Assembly (NCBI GenBank): GCA_964453435.1 | Contig: CAYVQZ010000001.1 | Coordinates: 191,431 to 255,430, forward strand | From: CAYVQZ01 sp964453435 | GTDB taxonomy: Bacteria > Abyssobacteria > SURF-5 | Direction: 5' to 3' | Length of the DNA stretch: 64,000 nt | In this document: in pieces, positions 34,348-43,609 of the stretch | Position numbering within the stretch: the first letter of the stretch is position 1 | How the letters are laid out: each line of letters starts with the position of its first letter | Position numbers and translations under genes: made by a program | The notes under the pieces: generated by a model | What the model saw: the letters and a program-made list of their open reading frames with translations, nothing else | Told to the model about the DNA's origin: nothing | The model's database searches: none

Positions 34348-35361
34348 TCAGCGCAGCAGCTTCTCGACGCCGCCCATCGCGCTCACCCAGTCAGAGAGTC
34401 GACGCATACCCTCGTCAATGCTCACGGCGGGACGATACCCGAGCATCCGCTTCGCCTTGCCGCACGTGTATGTCACGTTCCGGCCCGAAAGCGCGATGGC
34501 ATACCGAGTCATCAGCGGAGGCTTCTTCGAGCCGGAGAGCTTGTGCAGCTTCTCGGCCACAGCGGCCGAGGCGTAGGCGATCCCGTAGGGAACCGATATC
34601 TTCGGTTTTGGGAATCCGGCGGCGTCAGCCAGCTTTGTCAGGAACTCGCGCGCGGTGATTCGTTCGTCGTCGGTCACGAGAAACGCTTCGCCTGAAATCT
34701 CTTCGTGCCGCACCGCGAGGATGAGACAGTCGCAGACGTTCTCCACGTAGCTGGTCGAAGTTTCGGCGCGTCCGCCGTCGATTAAGAACAGCATCCCCCG
34801 GCGCGCCAGTTTCGCCATGATTGGCAATATGGTCGTGTCGCCCGCCCCCCACACCCAGGTCGGCCTCACGGCGCATGCGTTGACGCGGCCCTGCTTTGCC
34901 GCGGCTGTCACTTCCCGCTCGGCCAGCGCCTTGGTTTCCGAGTAGAAATCCTTGTATCTGAGGGGAAACGACTCGTTCTCGTCTGCGTCGTACTTGTCGG
35001 TAAAATCGAAGGCGACCGACTGGGTGCTCACGTAAACTATTCGGTTGACACCAGCCGTCTCGCACGCCTTGAGCATGTTTCTCGTGCCTTCCACATTCAG
35101 CAGGTAATACTCGCTCAGCGGCGCATTCCCAATCTCCACGAGGGCCGCCGCGTGATACACAAGGTCGATCCCGCCGGCGGCGTCCACGAGCGACTCATAA
35201 TGCGTGATATCGCCCTCCGCGAGTTCGACCCCCATGTCCTCCAGCGCCGCCGTGTCGCTGCTCCTCCGAACAAGACACCGAACCTCGTCGCCTTGTTTCA
35301 CCAGCTTTTTGACCAGGTTCGTTCCTATGAAACCGGTACCGCCCGTCACAAGTACTTTCAT
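34348..35361 (-). CDS. NAD-dependent epimerase / 3-beta-hydroxysteroid-dehydrogenase-like SDR
   Basis: The start at 35361 follows GGAGGTGGAAC. The 337-residue extended SDR has TGGTGFIGTNLVKKL for NAD binding, DITHYESL, VYHAAALVEIGN, a Ser/Tyr/Lys triad with STQSVAF and YSETKALAE, and RPTWVWGAGDTTILP. It belongs with dihydroflavonol reductase / sterol dehydrogenase-like sugar or lipid reductases. The substrate is unknown. It stands alone, downstream of the PEP-CTERM gene on the same strand with a 140-nt gap. Confidence 0.85.
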   Translation of the reverse strand: MKVLVTGGTGFIGTNLVKKLVKQGDEVRCLVRRSSDTAALEDMGVELAEGDITHYESLVDAAGGIDLVYHAAALVEIGNAPLSEYYLLNVEGTRNMLKACETAGVNRIVYVSTQSVAFDFTDKYDADENESFPLRYKDFYSETKALAEREVTAAAKQGRVNACAVRPTWVWGAGDTTILPIMAKLARRGMLFLIDGGRAETSTSYVENVCDCLILAVRHEEISGEAFLVTDDERITAREFLTKLADAAGFPKPKISVPYGIAYASAAVAEKLHKLSGSKKPPLMTRYAIALSGRNVTYTCGKAKRMLGYRPAVSIDEGMRRLSDWVSAMGGVEKLLR

Positions 35362-35501
35362 GTTCCACCTCCGCATCGCCGTGCTCGTCGCAAGCTATTT
35401 TATCACGAAATGAGACAGGGGGAGAATGTTTCTTCGAACATGAATGAACAGGGAAGGACGCCAACGGAATTCATGAGACCACAGAAGAAAAAATCGGCTT
35501 C

Positions 35502-36146
35502 TCAGAAGTGAATCCGGCTGAGGAGATGCTGCCTTTTCTGGTAGATGAATATGGCGGCCAGGCCGAGTCCGCAGAGGATGAATGTGGAGGGTTCCGGCAC
35601 GGGAGCCGCACCGTGTATAGACACATTATCGAGCGCAAACGCCGAATTGATTATTGAATCGCCGTCGACGATCTGAAAGGAAATGGTCGCCGGCTCCCCC
35701 CAAAATGCGCTCAGGTCTTGCTCGGTGAGGTCGATGTCCACATGAACGAGCTCCGGCTTGCCGAAAATATTGTGCGAGGAATCGATGTCCTCTTCGAACA
35801 AAATGACGGACTCTGTACCATTGGAGAGAACAACCTGAAAAGTGTCCGCGGAAGAACCTTTCGAGCCGAGCGCATAGTCGAATTCGAGGGAGGTAAGCGA
35901 CGGATCAAGCACGAATGTTTGAGATGCGGAGTCCGTTTTCCCCCCGCTTCCTGCAAGCGCGCCGTACGTATTACCCTCGGCGTCGGTCAGCAGGCGTTTG
36001 TTTCCTTCGGTCACGACCCAGCCGACCAACGGAAGGGTCTCGAAGTCCTCTGTTCCGTCCGTTATCAGCGTGGCCCTGGAAGAGGTGTTCGACAAGCAAA
36101 GGGCACAAAGAAGTATGAGCGAAAAGACGACAATACGCTTGGGCAT
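35502..36146 (-). CDS. PEP-CTERM sorted exported protein
   Basis: I favour the ATG at 36146 because AAAGGATG sits at ideal spacing; an ATG three codons upstream is possible. The 214-residue product has a signal peptide (KRIVVFSLILLCALCLS) and a beta-rich middle. The C-terminus reads APVPEPSTFILCGLGLAAIF, then IYQKRQ: a PEP-CTERM motif, hydrophobic span and basic tail. Exosortase-type enzymes cut this tail, so the cell should encode an exosortase elsewhere. The middle (FEFDYALGSK-like, FQIVDGDSIINSAFALDNVS) suggests a lectin-like jelly roll. The ligand is unknown. Confidence 0.85.
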   Translation of the reverse strand: MPKRIVVFSLILLCALCLSNTSSRATLITDGTEDFETLPLVGWVVTEGNKRLLTDAEGNTYGALAGSGGKTDSASQTFVLDPSLTSLEFDYALGSKGSSADTFQVVLSNGTESVILFEEDIDSSHNIFGKPELVHVDIDLTEQDLSAFWGEPATISFQIVDGDSIINSAFALDNVSIHGAAPVPEPSTFILCGLGLAAIFIYQKRQHLLSRIHF

Positions 36147-36323
36147 GAACGCCATCCTTTATGAACATGAGCCGGTATCCACCAGCAAGAACAGTTTATC
36201 ATGTCAACATGAATCGGGCTAGCGAAAAACATTTTATTCCGGAATAATTCAGACATTTTAAGACAGCCGTGGACAACTTTGGTCAAATAAAATTTGCGTT
36301 TAAACGATAATAATCGAGATAAC

Positions 36324-36833
36324 TCATGTCCTGCTCAAAAGCCTACAGCGGATACCTTCGAGCGTCCTGAGGTGGAAGCTCTCCCGTTCAATGAATTTTT
36401 CGACGAATCTGCGCGTGAGACCGTGGCTGATTTCGCGACATTGCGAGAGCAATTTCACGCTGACTTTCTTGTACAGGATCGCTATTTCAACGGCGTCGTC
36501 CTCATCGGGAAAGCCGGTTGTTTCTCCGACTTGTTGGGGGTGGAAGTGATTTCGGCGCCTCAGCAGAGATATAATCCGTTCCAAGTCCGCGGTGTTTTGG
36601 GGATCGGAATGCGGCAGCGTTTCACGCTTTCTGAGGGCGTAGGCAAGGTCGCGAAAGCAGCGTTCTTGTCGCCTTTCCTCGCGAGCGATCGCGCTCGCCG
36701 AAACGCTCAATTCCCGACTCTCGCTCCGGGCTGCCAGACCCTCGTGGAAAGCGGCCCCTTCGCGTTTCATTCGAGCCAGTCTTTTGAGGGTCTCTCTGAT
36801 ATTCAGGGACTGGTTCATTACGGTCACCGTCAC
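36324..36833 (-). CDS. Degenerate ferritin/rubrerythrin-like four-helix protein
   Basis: I choose GTG 36833, which follows GAAAGAAGGTGACATC; ATG codons at 36899 and 36818 are alternatives. The 169-residue product is highly helical. Two repeats resemble rubrerythrin helices: GAAFHEGLAARSESRELSVS with IAREERRQERCFRDLAYAL, and IAILYKKVSVKLLSQCREIS with FVEKFIERESFHLRTLEGI. EExxx and ExxH-type pairs are only partly kept, so metal binding is doubtful. An ORF of similar length on the opposite strand has no family character. The call is tentative. Confidence 0.5.
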   Translation of the reverse strand: MTVTVMNQSLNIRETLKRLARMKREGAAFHEGLAARSESRELSVSASAIAREERRQERCFRDLAYALRKRETLPHSDPQNTADLERIISLLRRRNHFHPQQVGETTGFPDEDDAVEIAILYKKVSVKLLSQCREISHGLTRRFVEKFIERESFHLRTLEGIRCRLLSRT

Positions 36834-36960
36834 GATGTCACCTTCTTTCCTACAAATGTATAGGGTCTTGAGCAGATTGTCTATTGGACTTTGGTCCAAT
36901 ACCGGTTCTGGCCGGGTGACAAGGGCGTGTTGCCGGAATAACTTTCCGGGCGCTTTTGGT

Positions 36961-37069
36961 TGTCATTCTGAGCCCTCCGAGTCCCTCAGGACAAACTCCC
37001 GCGAAGAATCTCGCGATTGACTGCGCCAAAAAAGAAAGATTCTTCGTCGCTTTGCTCCTCAGAATGACA
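36961..37069. repeat. Inverted-repeat element with TGTCATTCTGAG ends
   Basis: TGTCATTCTGAG (36961-36972) and its complement CTCAGAATGACA (37058-37069) bound a 109-bp segment. It also contains internal complementary arms, GAAGAATCTCGCG and AAAGATTCTTCGTCGC. From memory, the TGTCATTCTGAG / GAAGAATCT pattern recurs in intergenic DNA of many unrelated environmental bacteria. It may be a non-autonomous MITE-like unit. The rest of the 311-nt gap 36834-37144 shows no gene. Confidence 0.65.
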
Positions 37070-37144
37070 GTATGGGAGTCTTTTGGAAGAAATAGCCTTT
37101 TCGGCAACGGGGTGACAAAATTCGACCTTTTTCCGAGCAGCAAG

Positions 37145-38329
37145 TTATGAAAGGACTGACCGGTAGATTTCCAGGTAAGCATGCAGCGCGGCCCGTGGCG
37201 GGAACTTCTCAACGGCGATAGCGCGGCCGCGCCGGCCGAGCTTTTTTTTCAGGTCGCGATTCCGTAGAATCTCGGCTGTCTTCTCGGCCATCGCGTCGAC
37301 ATCGCCGAGGGGCAAAAGGAACCCCGATTGTCCGTCTTCGACAACCTCGCGCAATCCGCCGACATCGGCAGTGACAACCGGTACTTCGCACGCCATGGCC
37401 TCGAGGGCGGCAAGCCCGAAGCTTTCCATTTCGCTCGTCAGTACGAAGACCGATGCATTCGACAGGATGTCGACAACCCTTTGGGTCACTCCCATGAAAA
37501 TGACATCCGGGGCAATGCCCAACGACCTCGCCAGCCCGGCGGCCTTCGCCCTGTCGGGTCCGTCGCCGACCATCAGCAACCGGCACGACATGGCGTCGCG
37601 AACCCTCTTGAAGATTTCGATGACGTCGGAGACCCTCTTGACGGGTCGGAAGTTGGAGATGTGGACAATGGTCGGCACGGGATGGCCTTCCGGCGCTTGT
37701 TGGGCAAAAGGAGTTGTTCCGCTCCCTTGGCCTTCGCCCCGTCCCTCTTCATCGGACAATTTCAAATCGGTTTTTGCGCTGTCGCGGCAATACTCTTGCA
37801 TATCGACAAAGTTGTAGACCGTCTTCACCTCCTTGTTGAGACGAAAACACTCCTTCACCGTCTTCGTGAGCCAGTTCGAAACGGAGGTGACGGCGTCGCA
37901 CGCCTCGATGCAGAAACGAACGAGCGGGCGATAGGAAGGATCGGCGCCAACCAGCGTGATATCGGTTCCGTGCAGCGTACAAACGATTTTCAGTGGTTTC
38001 GGGGCAAGCATTTCGCGAGCAAGGTATGCGCTGAGCGCGTGGGGAATCGCGTAATGGACATGGACCAGGTCCAGGTTGGCGGCGTCGGCCACATTCGCCA
38101 TTTTCACGGCCAGCGCCATATCGTGGGGAGGATATCTCAAGGGCGGATACTGCGTCGCCTCGACCTCATGAACCGTTATGCCGGGATGGCGCGTGCCCGC
38201 CAGGTTAAACGGTATGTCGTGGCAGACAAAATGTACCTCGTGCCCTTCTTCCGCGAGAAGTTTGCCCAAGGCCGTGGCGATTGCGCCGCTGCCGCCGACC
38301 GTGGCGTGGCAGGTGATGCCTATTTTCAT
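37145..38329 (-). CDS. bshA: Bacillithiol biosynthesis glycosyltransferase BshA
   Basis: The start at 38329 overlaps the bshB stop (ATGA, 38326-38329). The 394-residue GT4 enzyme starts MKIGITCHATVGGSGAIAT, the BshA hallmark. It continues DLVHVHYAIPHALSAYLA, TLHGTDITLVGADPSY, the loop HISNFRPVKR, and FVLTSEMESFGLAALEAMAC with the sugar-nucleotide EX7E region. BshA joins N-acetylglucosamine from UDP-GlcNAc to L-malate, the first step to bacillithiol. Residues about 195-220 hold a low-complexity Gly/Ser-rich insert not usual for the family. It is last in the pyk-bshC-bshB-bshA operon. Confidence 0.93.
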   Translation of the reverse strand: MKIGITCHATVGGSGAIATALGKLLAEEGHEVHFVCHDIPFNLAGTRHPGITVHEVEATQYPPLRYPPHDMALAVKMANVADAANLDLVHVHYAIPHALSAYLAREMLAPKPLKIVCTLHGTDITLVGADPSYRPLVRFCIEACDAVTSVSNWLTKTVKECFRLNKEVKTVYNFVDMQEYCRDSAKTDLKLSDEEGRGEGQGSGTTPFAQQAPEGHPVPTIVHISNFRPVKRVSDVIEIFKRVRDAMSCRLLMVGDGPDRAKAAGLARSLGIAPDVIFMGVTQRVVDILSNASVFVLTSEMESFGLAALEAMACEVPVVTADVGGLREVVEDGQSGFLLPLGDVDAMAEKTAEILRNRDLKKKLGRRGRAIAVEKFPPRAALHAYLEIYRSVLS

Positions 38330-39060
38330 GGACGGCACCAGAGTTCGAACGGATTCTCTATGCGAAGCGCGCCGTGCATATAATACGGTTCTCCGTACTT
38401 CGCGCCGACCATGGCGCCATAGGTCCGGTCACGGAGCGCCAGCGTATCGAGGAAACCGGGCTGAGAAATTCGGGTCTCATCCTCATCGGCCGCGTCGGGC
38501 CGGAAGAATTGGGAAGCGTGCGCCCTCACAGCCTCCATCTTTCGTTCGAAATATTCGTCGATCGGGACGATGAACGTCGGCTCGAAGCGGTAGCGCGTCA
38601 TATAATGAATGACTCTCTCGGGACGATACCGCTCCTGGCCGGTCTCGATCTTTCGGAGGCCTGCGAAGTAGGCGGCCTCCTTCACCAATCTTCCGCAATT
38701 GGCATGGTCGGGGTGTTCGCATTCCCAGTACGGAATTATTATCATGGCGGGCCTGTATCTGCGGAGCACGGTGATGATTTTGAGACGCGATTCAAGGGTG
38801 TTCGACACGTTTCCATCCGGCATGTCGAGACATGCTCTTGTCTTCGCCCCGATAATTCGAGCGGCCGCCTGTGCTTCCTTTGTGCGAATCTCGGGGGTCC
38901 CGCGCGTACCCAGTTCCCCGCGGGTGAGGTCGACGATGCCCACCGCAAGGCCGTTGTCAACGAGGCGGCAGAGCAGGCCGCCGGCGGTCATGTCAACATC
39001 GTCCGGATGCGCTCCGAACGCAATCACATCGAGCTTGTCGGCCTCGTGTGCGTCAGACAT
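38326..39060 (-). CDS. bshB: Bacillithiol biosynthesis deacetylase BshB1
   Basis: The 244-residue LmbE-type zinc deacetylase has DVIAFGAHPDDVDMTAGG with the metal HPDD, DLTRGELGTRGTPEIR, and a C-terminal zinc His segment EHPDHANCGRL. The block DEDETRISQPGFLDTLALRD followed by YGAMVGAKYGEPY is typical of BshB1. It removes the acetyl group from N-acetylglucosaminyl malate. It overlaps bshC by 8 nt and bshA by 4 nt. Confidence 0.95.
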   Translation of the reverse strand: MSDAHEADKLDVIAFGAHPDDVDMTAGGLLCRLVDNGLAVGIVDLTRGELGTRGTPEIRTKEAQAAARIIGAKTRACLDMPDGNVSNTLESRLKIITVLRRYRPAMIIIPYWECEHPDHANCGRLVKEAAYFAGLRKIETGQERYRPERVIHYMTRYRFEPTFIVPIDEYFERKMEAVRAHASQFFRPDAADEDETRISQPGFLDTLALRDRTYGAMVGAKYGEPYYMHGALRIENPFELWCRP

Positions 39061-40651
39061 ATATGACCTGCCTGTCGAAGTTCTTGATATCGATTGCTTT
39101 TTCGAGCGTCCCGATCAGTTGAACGCCGTATGAAAACAAATAGGGGAAAACGTTGAAGACCCGCTCCTGGTCTTTGCCCTCCGGAAACAGGTGCGCCTTA
39201 AGTTTTTCAACCTGCTGCTGCGCGACCTCGTGGTCGTCCTGCTGCGACTGTGCAAGCCTGTCGCGAAGCTTGTCCATCTCATACCCGATCTTCCTCTTCA
39301 ATTTGTCTATCGGCTCGACGAGAGTCGGGTCCGCTTCATCCACCTCGCGGCGAAACTCGTCGAGGAGCATCTGCATGACATCAAGCTTGCGGTCGCATGA
39401 CTGGACGATGGGACGGGGCGCCTTCTGCGCCATGACCGCCTCGAGAAGCTCTTTCCTGCTCTTTCGGGCATCGTCCACCTGCAATCCGTATCTCTCCAGA
39501 ATCTTCGCTATCTTTGACTCGACAAGCGCCACCCTGCTTCGCGGATAGACCACCGGCATGACGAGGTCGAAAAACGAATAGACGTTTCGCATCTGCGCGA
39601 AGTAGGCGACCTCGCCGGGACCGGCGACGTAGGCCACTGTCGGTAATATGTGGTCTTGCACGAGCGGCCTCAGCGCCGCGCTCGGGCTGAACCGCTGCGG
39701 CTCCCGGGCAAGCAGGTCAAGCATCTCCGCTTGGCTGTATTCGAGTCCGACCCGTTCAATAATGAATCTGTCCTGCTTGAATCGCACCTTGTTGCGGCGT
39801 CCTTGGGCGTAGAAGAAGAAATTGACGTCATCAACCTTTCGCTCGATTTGCTGATGATAGCCGAGCGCGCGCAGTTGTGCGCCCGCCTCGTTTATCAGGC
39901 GCGACGACCGCAGCGGCATTTTAATCTCGGTTCCGATGACGGGCCGCGCGAGTTGCCGCGAGGGCGGCAGGTGAGCGTCGATGATAATCAATCCGTACGA
40001 GCCGAACAGGGCCTGCATTAAATGGGAGAACCAGTCGGCGAGCGAGTAGCAGCGCTCGAGCGAATTGCGCAGCAAGTCCAGAAGAAACGGCTTGAACTCG
40101 CTCTCGTTCGTATCACCCGCCATCAGGTCGATGAGAAAGTTCAGGGACGGCTCGAGCGGAATGTCGAAGATGGACTTTCCCTCCACCTCGGCTTGCGGTT
40201 CGTACAACAGACTGATTACGCGGCTGTCACGGTTAATGAACTCGGCGTGGCGGACCTCCCGGAAATCATGGTCTTCGGATGCGTTCCAGAAGACGGGCAC
40301 GGCGCGGAGACCGAGTTCTTCCGTAAGGTGTCGGGCGAGTTTTATTGCGGTTATCGTCTTGTAGACCGTATACAGAGGGCCGGTAAAAATTCCCGGCTGC
40401 TGCCCGGTAACAACGGCAAAGGCGCCGTCCTGGCCAAGCATGTCGATATTGCGGAGCGTCTCGTCGCTGCAATCCATCCGTTTGTTGTACAGCTTGATTT
40501 CGTTCACCTGCTCCTCGGTGAACCGCCGCTGCTGAGTGCCGCGCAACTCTTTGAGCGCCCCTGCCAGGTCGCGCGGGTCATAGCGGAAAAACTGCCGCAG
40601 CTTCCGGAAGTCTTCACAGTAATCCGTAAACAGCTCGCGCACCCGCGTCAT
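39053..40651 (-). CDS. bshC: Bacillithiol biosynthesis cysteine-adding enzyme BshC
   Basis: The 532-residue protein shows BshC motifs: VVTGQQPGIFTGPLYTVYKT, KLARHLTEELGLRAVPVFWN, ASEDHDFREVRHAEFI, YVAGPGEVAYFAQMRNVYSF and FPYLFSYGVQLIGTL. BshC attaches cysteine to glucosaminyl malate to finish bacillithiol. A central coiled coil (LDEFRREVDEADPTL through RLAQSQQDDHEVAQQQVEKL) is as in the family. It overlaps pyruvate kinase by 4 nt and bshB by 8 nt, so the whole pathway is translationally coupled. Confidence 0.95.
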   Translation of the reverse strand: MTRVRELFTDYCEDFRKLRQFFRYDPRDLAGALKELRGTQQRRFTEEQVNEIKLYNKRMDCSDETLRNIDMLGQDGAFAVVTGQQPGIFTGPLYTVYKTITAIKLARHLTEELGLRAVPVFWNASEDHDFREVRHAEFINRDSRVISLLYEPQAEVEGKSIFDIPLEPSLNFLIDLMAGDTNESEFKPFLLDLLRNSLERCYSLADWFSHLMQALFGSYGLIIIDAHLPPSRQLARPVIGTEIKMPLRSSRLINEAGAQLRALGYHQQIERKVDDVNFFFYAQGRRNKVRFKQDRFIIERVGLEYSQAEMLDLLAREPQRFSPSAALRPLVQDHILPTVAYVAGPGEVAYFAQMRNVYSFFDLVMPVVYPRSRVALVESKIAKILERYGLQVDDARKSRKELLEAVMAQKAPRPIVQSCDRKLDVMQMLLDEFRREVDEADPTLVEPIDKLKRKIGYEMDKLRDRLAQSQQDDHEVAQQQVEKLKAHLFPEGKDQERVFNVFPYLFSYGVQLIGTLEKAIDIKNFDRQVIYV

Positions 40652-42120
40652 CGCTGCCCTCTCTTCCCGTCGCGCGAGGGACCATACTCGCCCACCCGGA
40701 CAAGCTGCATCATGTTTGTGGTCCCGGGGACGCCGAGCGGATATCCCGCAGTAATGATTATATTGTCTCCCTTGCGAACCATGCGCCGACTGAGCAGTTC
40801 GCGTTCTACGTTCGATATCATTTCGTCGACCGTCTCCGCGTTTTGCACACGAATCGGCTCTACGCCCCAGTACAGGCTCATTCGGGGAAGAATGCGCGGA
40901 TTCTGGGTGGCCGCGATTATCGGGGCGTCCGGCCGGTACCTTGATATTTTCTGCGCGGTGAATCCGGACGACGTGAAGCAGACGACAAGCTTGGCGCCGA
41001 GGGGTCCCGAGGTGGTCATGACAGCCAGTCCGATTGCGTTCTCGAAAGCCATGTCGTTCCGGTTTTCGACCCTGTGACTCATCCTCTTGTTTCTCTCTCC
41101 AGAATCCCCGATCAAGTATCTGTCCGCTTCTGCGGCGATCTTTGCCATCACCGTGACCGCCTTTACGGGATACGAACCGATAGCCGTTTCGCCCGACAAC
41201 ATGACCGCATCGGTTCCGTCATAAATCGCGTTTGCGACATCCGAGGCTTCCGCCCGCGTCGGTGTCGGCCGGGCTATCATCGACTCGAGCATCTGCGTCG
41301 CGGTTATGACCGGCTTCCCGTCTCGTATGCAGCGTCTGATGATATCCTTCTGAATCTGGGGCACTTTCTCCGGCAGCATTTCAACCCCGAGATCCCCGCG
41401 AGCCACCATGATTCCATCAGCTTCGGAAATAATCGCGTCGATGTTCTCGAGCGCTTCCGGTTTTTCAATCTTGGCGATGATTGGCGTGTCAGCCTTGAGT
41501 TTTTTCAGCAAGGCTCTCAACCGGCTTACATCGCCCTTTCGTTGAACGAAGCTCAGCGCAAAATAATCCACGCCGAGGGCGACTGCGAAGCGAACGTCCT
41601 CCCGGTCCTTCCTTGTTAGGGGAGGCGCGGATATCTTCACCCCGGGAAGATTCATTCCCTTGTGCGCCCCCAGTTCTCCCCCGTACACGACGCGGCAGAA
41701 AATGTCGCTTCCCTTTACCTCGGTGACTTTGACTTCCATCGAACCGTCATCGAGCAAGATGCGGTCACCGGCTTTCACGTCCTTGTGCAGCCGCTTATAC
41801 GTGGTCGAGATGAGGTTGCCTTTTCCCTTAACGGGGCGGGTTGTAATTATGAGGATGCCCCCTTTCCGAAGGGTTAACGGCTTGCCGGCCAACTCGCCGG
41901 TTCGGATTTTCGGCCCCTGCAGGTCCGCAATTATTCCGATGGGCCGTTTGAGTTTCGCGCTCAGCCTCCGGATTTCGTTCAGGTTGCGTTCGTGTTCCGA
42001 GCGACGGCCATGTGAGAAATTGAGGCGGGCCAAGCCCATTCCCGCCGCAATCAACTCCTGCAATACGCTCGGGTCATCGGTACTCGGACCAATCGTGGCT
42101 ATGATTTTCGTTCGCCTCAT
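40648..42120 (-). CDS. pyk: Pyruvate kinase
   Basis: The ATG at 42120 follows GTCGGAGACG; a GTG four codons upstream is an alternative. The 490-residue enzyme shows RRTKIIATIGPSTDDPSVLQ, ARLNFSHGRRSEH, PIIAKIEKPEALENIDAIIS, GIMVARGDLGVEMLPEKVP, TATQMLESMIARPTPTRAEA and SGETAIGSYPVKAV. A full C-terminal allosteric domain ends TAGYPLGVPGTTNMMQLVRV. It makes pyruvate and ATP from PEP. It leads the operon containing bshC, bshB and bshA, an uncommon pairing of glycolysis with thiol synthesis. Confidence 0.97.
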   Translation of the reverse strand: MRRTKIIATIGPSTDDPSVLQELIAAGMGLARLNFSHGRRSEHERNLNEIRRLSAKLKRPIGIIADLQGPKIRTGELAGKPLTLRKGGILIITTRPVKGKGNLISTTYKRLHKDVKAGDRILLDDGSMEVKVTEVKGSDIFCRVVYGGELGAHKGMNLPGVKISAPPLTRKDREDVRFAVALGVDYFALSFVQRKGDVSRLRALLKKLKADTPIIAKIEKPEALENIDAIISEADGIMVARGDLGVEMLPEKVPQIQKDIIRRCIRDGKPVITATQMLESMIARPTPTRAEASDVANAIYDGTDAVMLSGETAIGSYPVKAVTVMAKIAAEADRYLIGDSGERNKRMSHRVENRNDMAFENAIGLAVMTTSGPLGAKLVVCFTSSGFTAQKISRYRPDAPIIAATQNPRILPRMSLYWGVEPIRVQNAETVDEMISNVERELLSRRMVRKGDNIIITAGYPLGVPGTTNMMQLVRVGEYGPSRDGKRGQR

Positions 42121-42212
42121 CGTCTCCGACACGTGTCAATGCGGGCCATTCGCGCTTCGCTGCCCGACAAAAACAGAAAGGAATCTCCAGAAAAATCCGG
42201 CAATTTCAATGC

Positions 42213-42241
42213 ATTATAGTCAAACAACGAGGCTTTTGCAA
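42213..42241 (-). promoter_or_regulatory. Strong sigma-70 promoter of the pyk-bshCBA operon
   Basis: On the minus strand, TTGCAA (42236-42241), a 17-nt spacer and consensus TATAAT (42213-42218). The start near 42206 leaves a leader of about 85 nt before pyk. Confidence 0.75.
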
Positions 42242-42336
42242 TTAAGTCCATAGCTGCGAACCGGGCATGTTTCGATCCGTTCTGTACGGCGATTAGCGTC
42301 GGCGGCGACATTGCGCCAAGGTCCGGCAACATCCGC

Positions 42337-43575
42337 TCATTCTTCCGCGCGGCTCGAAACAGCAGACGCCCCGAGAACGACATTTACAGCGGCTGCCTGA
42401 CGCATGTGGAACTCGGTCCGGAGTTCCCACGCCCAGAGAATAAGAAGGGAGATATTCGGTATCAAGGGGATTTTGATGACACTGGAAAAGAAAATCAGGG
42501 TCACAACAGTTGCGGCCATCATGAGCTGTTTCGGTTTCTCTTTCTCCAGCACCGAAAAGAAGAAGGCGGGATATATCCCCATCAGGTGCTCTTCCCACAT
42601 GATGGGAAAGGGGAGCAACGCAACAAAAAACCACGGCAGCCCGTCGCTTTCGGGATTTTTTGACACAATGAGCGCAACAATGCCGAACAGCAGAATTCCA
42701 AGGATGTTTATGGTCCCCACGGCCTCCAATGGAGCATACTTGAGAAGCGACAAGTTTACGCTGTAGAGGTTCTTGGAGTGATAATACAAGGTGGCGGGCG
42801 CGTGCGAAACAAAGTCATAATACGTGGTTAGGTCGATGCCCTCGACCAAAAGGGAAGCCAGGAACCCCAGTGCGCACGTGGCGACAACGCCCCCGAATGC
42901 GCTCCAATTCCTCTTCCTGGCGGCAGTGAAAAGAAGGAATATCAAAACAAGCAAAAGATACGGCTTGACCATAAAAGCAAGGCCCAGCGCCGCGCCGCCG
43001 AGAAAGCGGACCCCGACCTTTTTGGACAGGCGAACCGCCGACAGGTGAAGAGCGACCAAACCGCCCACCCAGATGTTGGTGTTGCCCAGTTCCACATTCC
43101 GCATAAACGGAAGCAGGCCGATAATGACAATCGAGGCCAATGAAACGAGGCCTACGGGGGAGAGCCTCCCTTTCTTGAAATAGTAATTTACCGCAAGGAT
43201 GAGAGAGACCGCAATGGCGGCTCCAAAGCACCAATTGAGAATGCCGACGATATTCTGATATTGTCGCAGGCTGCCGTCTCCCCTGTTCAGCAGGAAACGC
43301 ATGAAGGCAAAATACGTCGGGGCCTCTGCCTGAAGATTGCTCAAATAAGGGGTGGTCCGGCTGGCGGCGCCAACGTACATGAAGCCGGCGTCGCACAGAG
43401 AACCGACTCGAAGCATGTGCCCGCCCCACAGGAAAACGATCATGCTCAAGAAGCACAAAGGCAACGCCGAAAGAATGATTCGTACCGCCTTGCTTCCGGT
43501 TTTCCCATAGAAGAAAAGGAACGGAAAAAAGAAAATATACGCGCCGAAAAAAATCGCTATTTCATACCGACTCAT
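42337..43575 (-). CDS. Polytopic membrane glycosyltransferase, GT87/DUF2029-like
   Basis: The 412-residue protein has about ten membrane helices. An N-terminal loop holds LCDAGFMYVGAASRTTPYLS, and FMRNVELGNTNIWVGGLVAL and GLAFMVKPYLLLVLIFLLF follow. The ELGN(T)N...KPxL pattern is typical of GT87 mannosyltransferase-like proteins that use polyprenyl-phosphate sugars. No neighbouring cell-wall genes help name the acceptor. It is monocistronic; its start at 43575 has only a weak ribosome site. Confidence 0.75.
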   Translation of the reverse strand: MSRYEIAIFFGAYIFFFPFLFFYGKTGSKAVRIILSALPLCFLSMIVFLWGGHMLRVGSLCDAGFMYVGAASRTTPYLSNLQAEAPTYFAFMRFLLNRGDGSLRQYQNIVGILNWCFGAAIAVSLILAVNYYFKKGRLSPVGLVSLASIVIIGLLPFMRNVELGNTNIWVGGLVALHLSAVRLSKKVGVRFLGGAALGLAFMVKPYLLLVLIFLLFTAARKRNWSAFGGVVATCALGFLASLLVEGIDLTTYYDFVSHAPATLYYHSKNLYSVNLSLLKYAPLEAVGTINILGILLFGIVALIVSKNPESDGLPWFFVALLPFPIMWEEHLMGIYPAFFFSVLEKEKPKQLMMAATVVTLIFFSSVIKIPLIPNISLLILWAWELRTEFHMRQAAAVNVVLGASAVSSRAEE

Positions 43576-43609
43576 AATCTTTGTATGCGCTTGCGGGATT
43601 GAACGTGTT

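Noticed and set aside
36294..36863. Plus-strand ORF of 189 codons overlapping the ferritin-like gene.
   Set aside because: The minus-strand product has repeated helical ferritin-like patterns and a ribosome site; the plus-strand product has neither.
40022..41077. Plus-strand ORF of 351 codons across bshC and pyruvate kinase.
   Set aside because: Antisense shadow of two well-defined genes.
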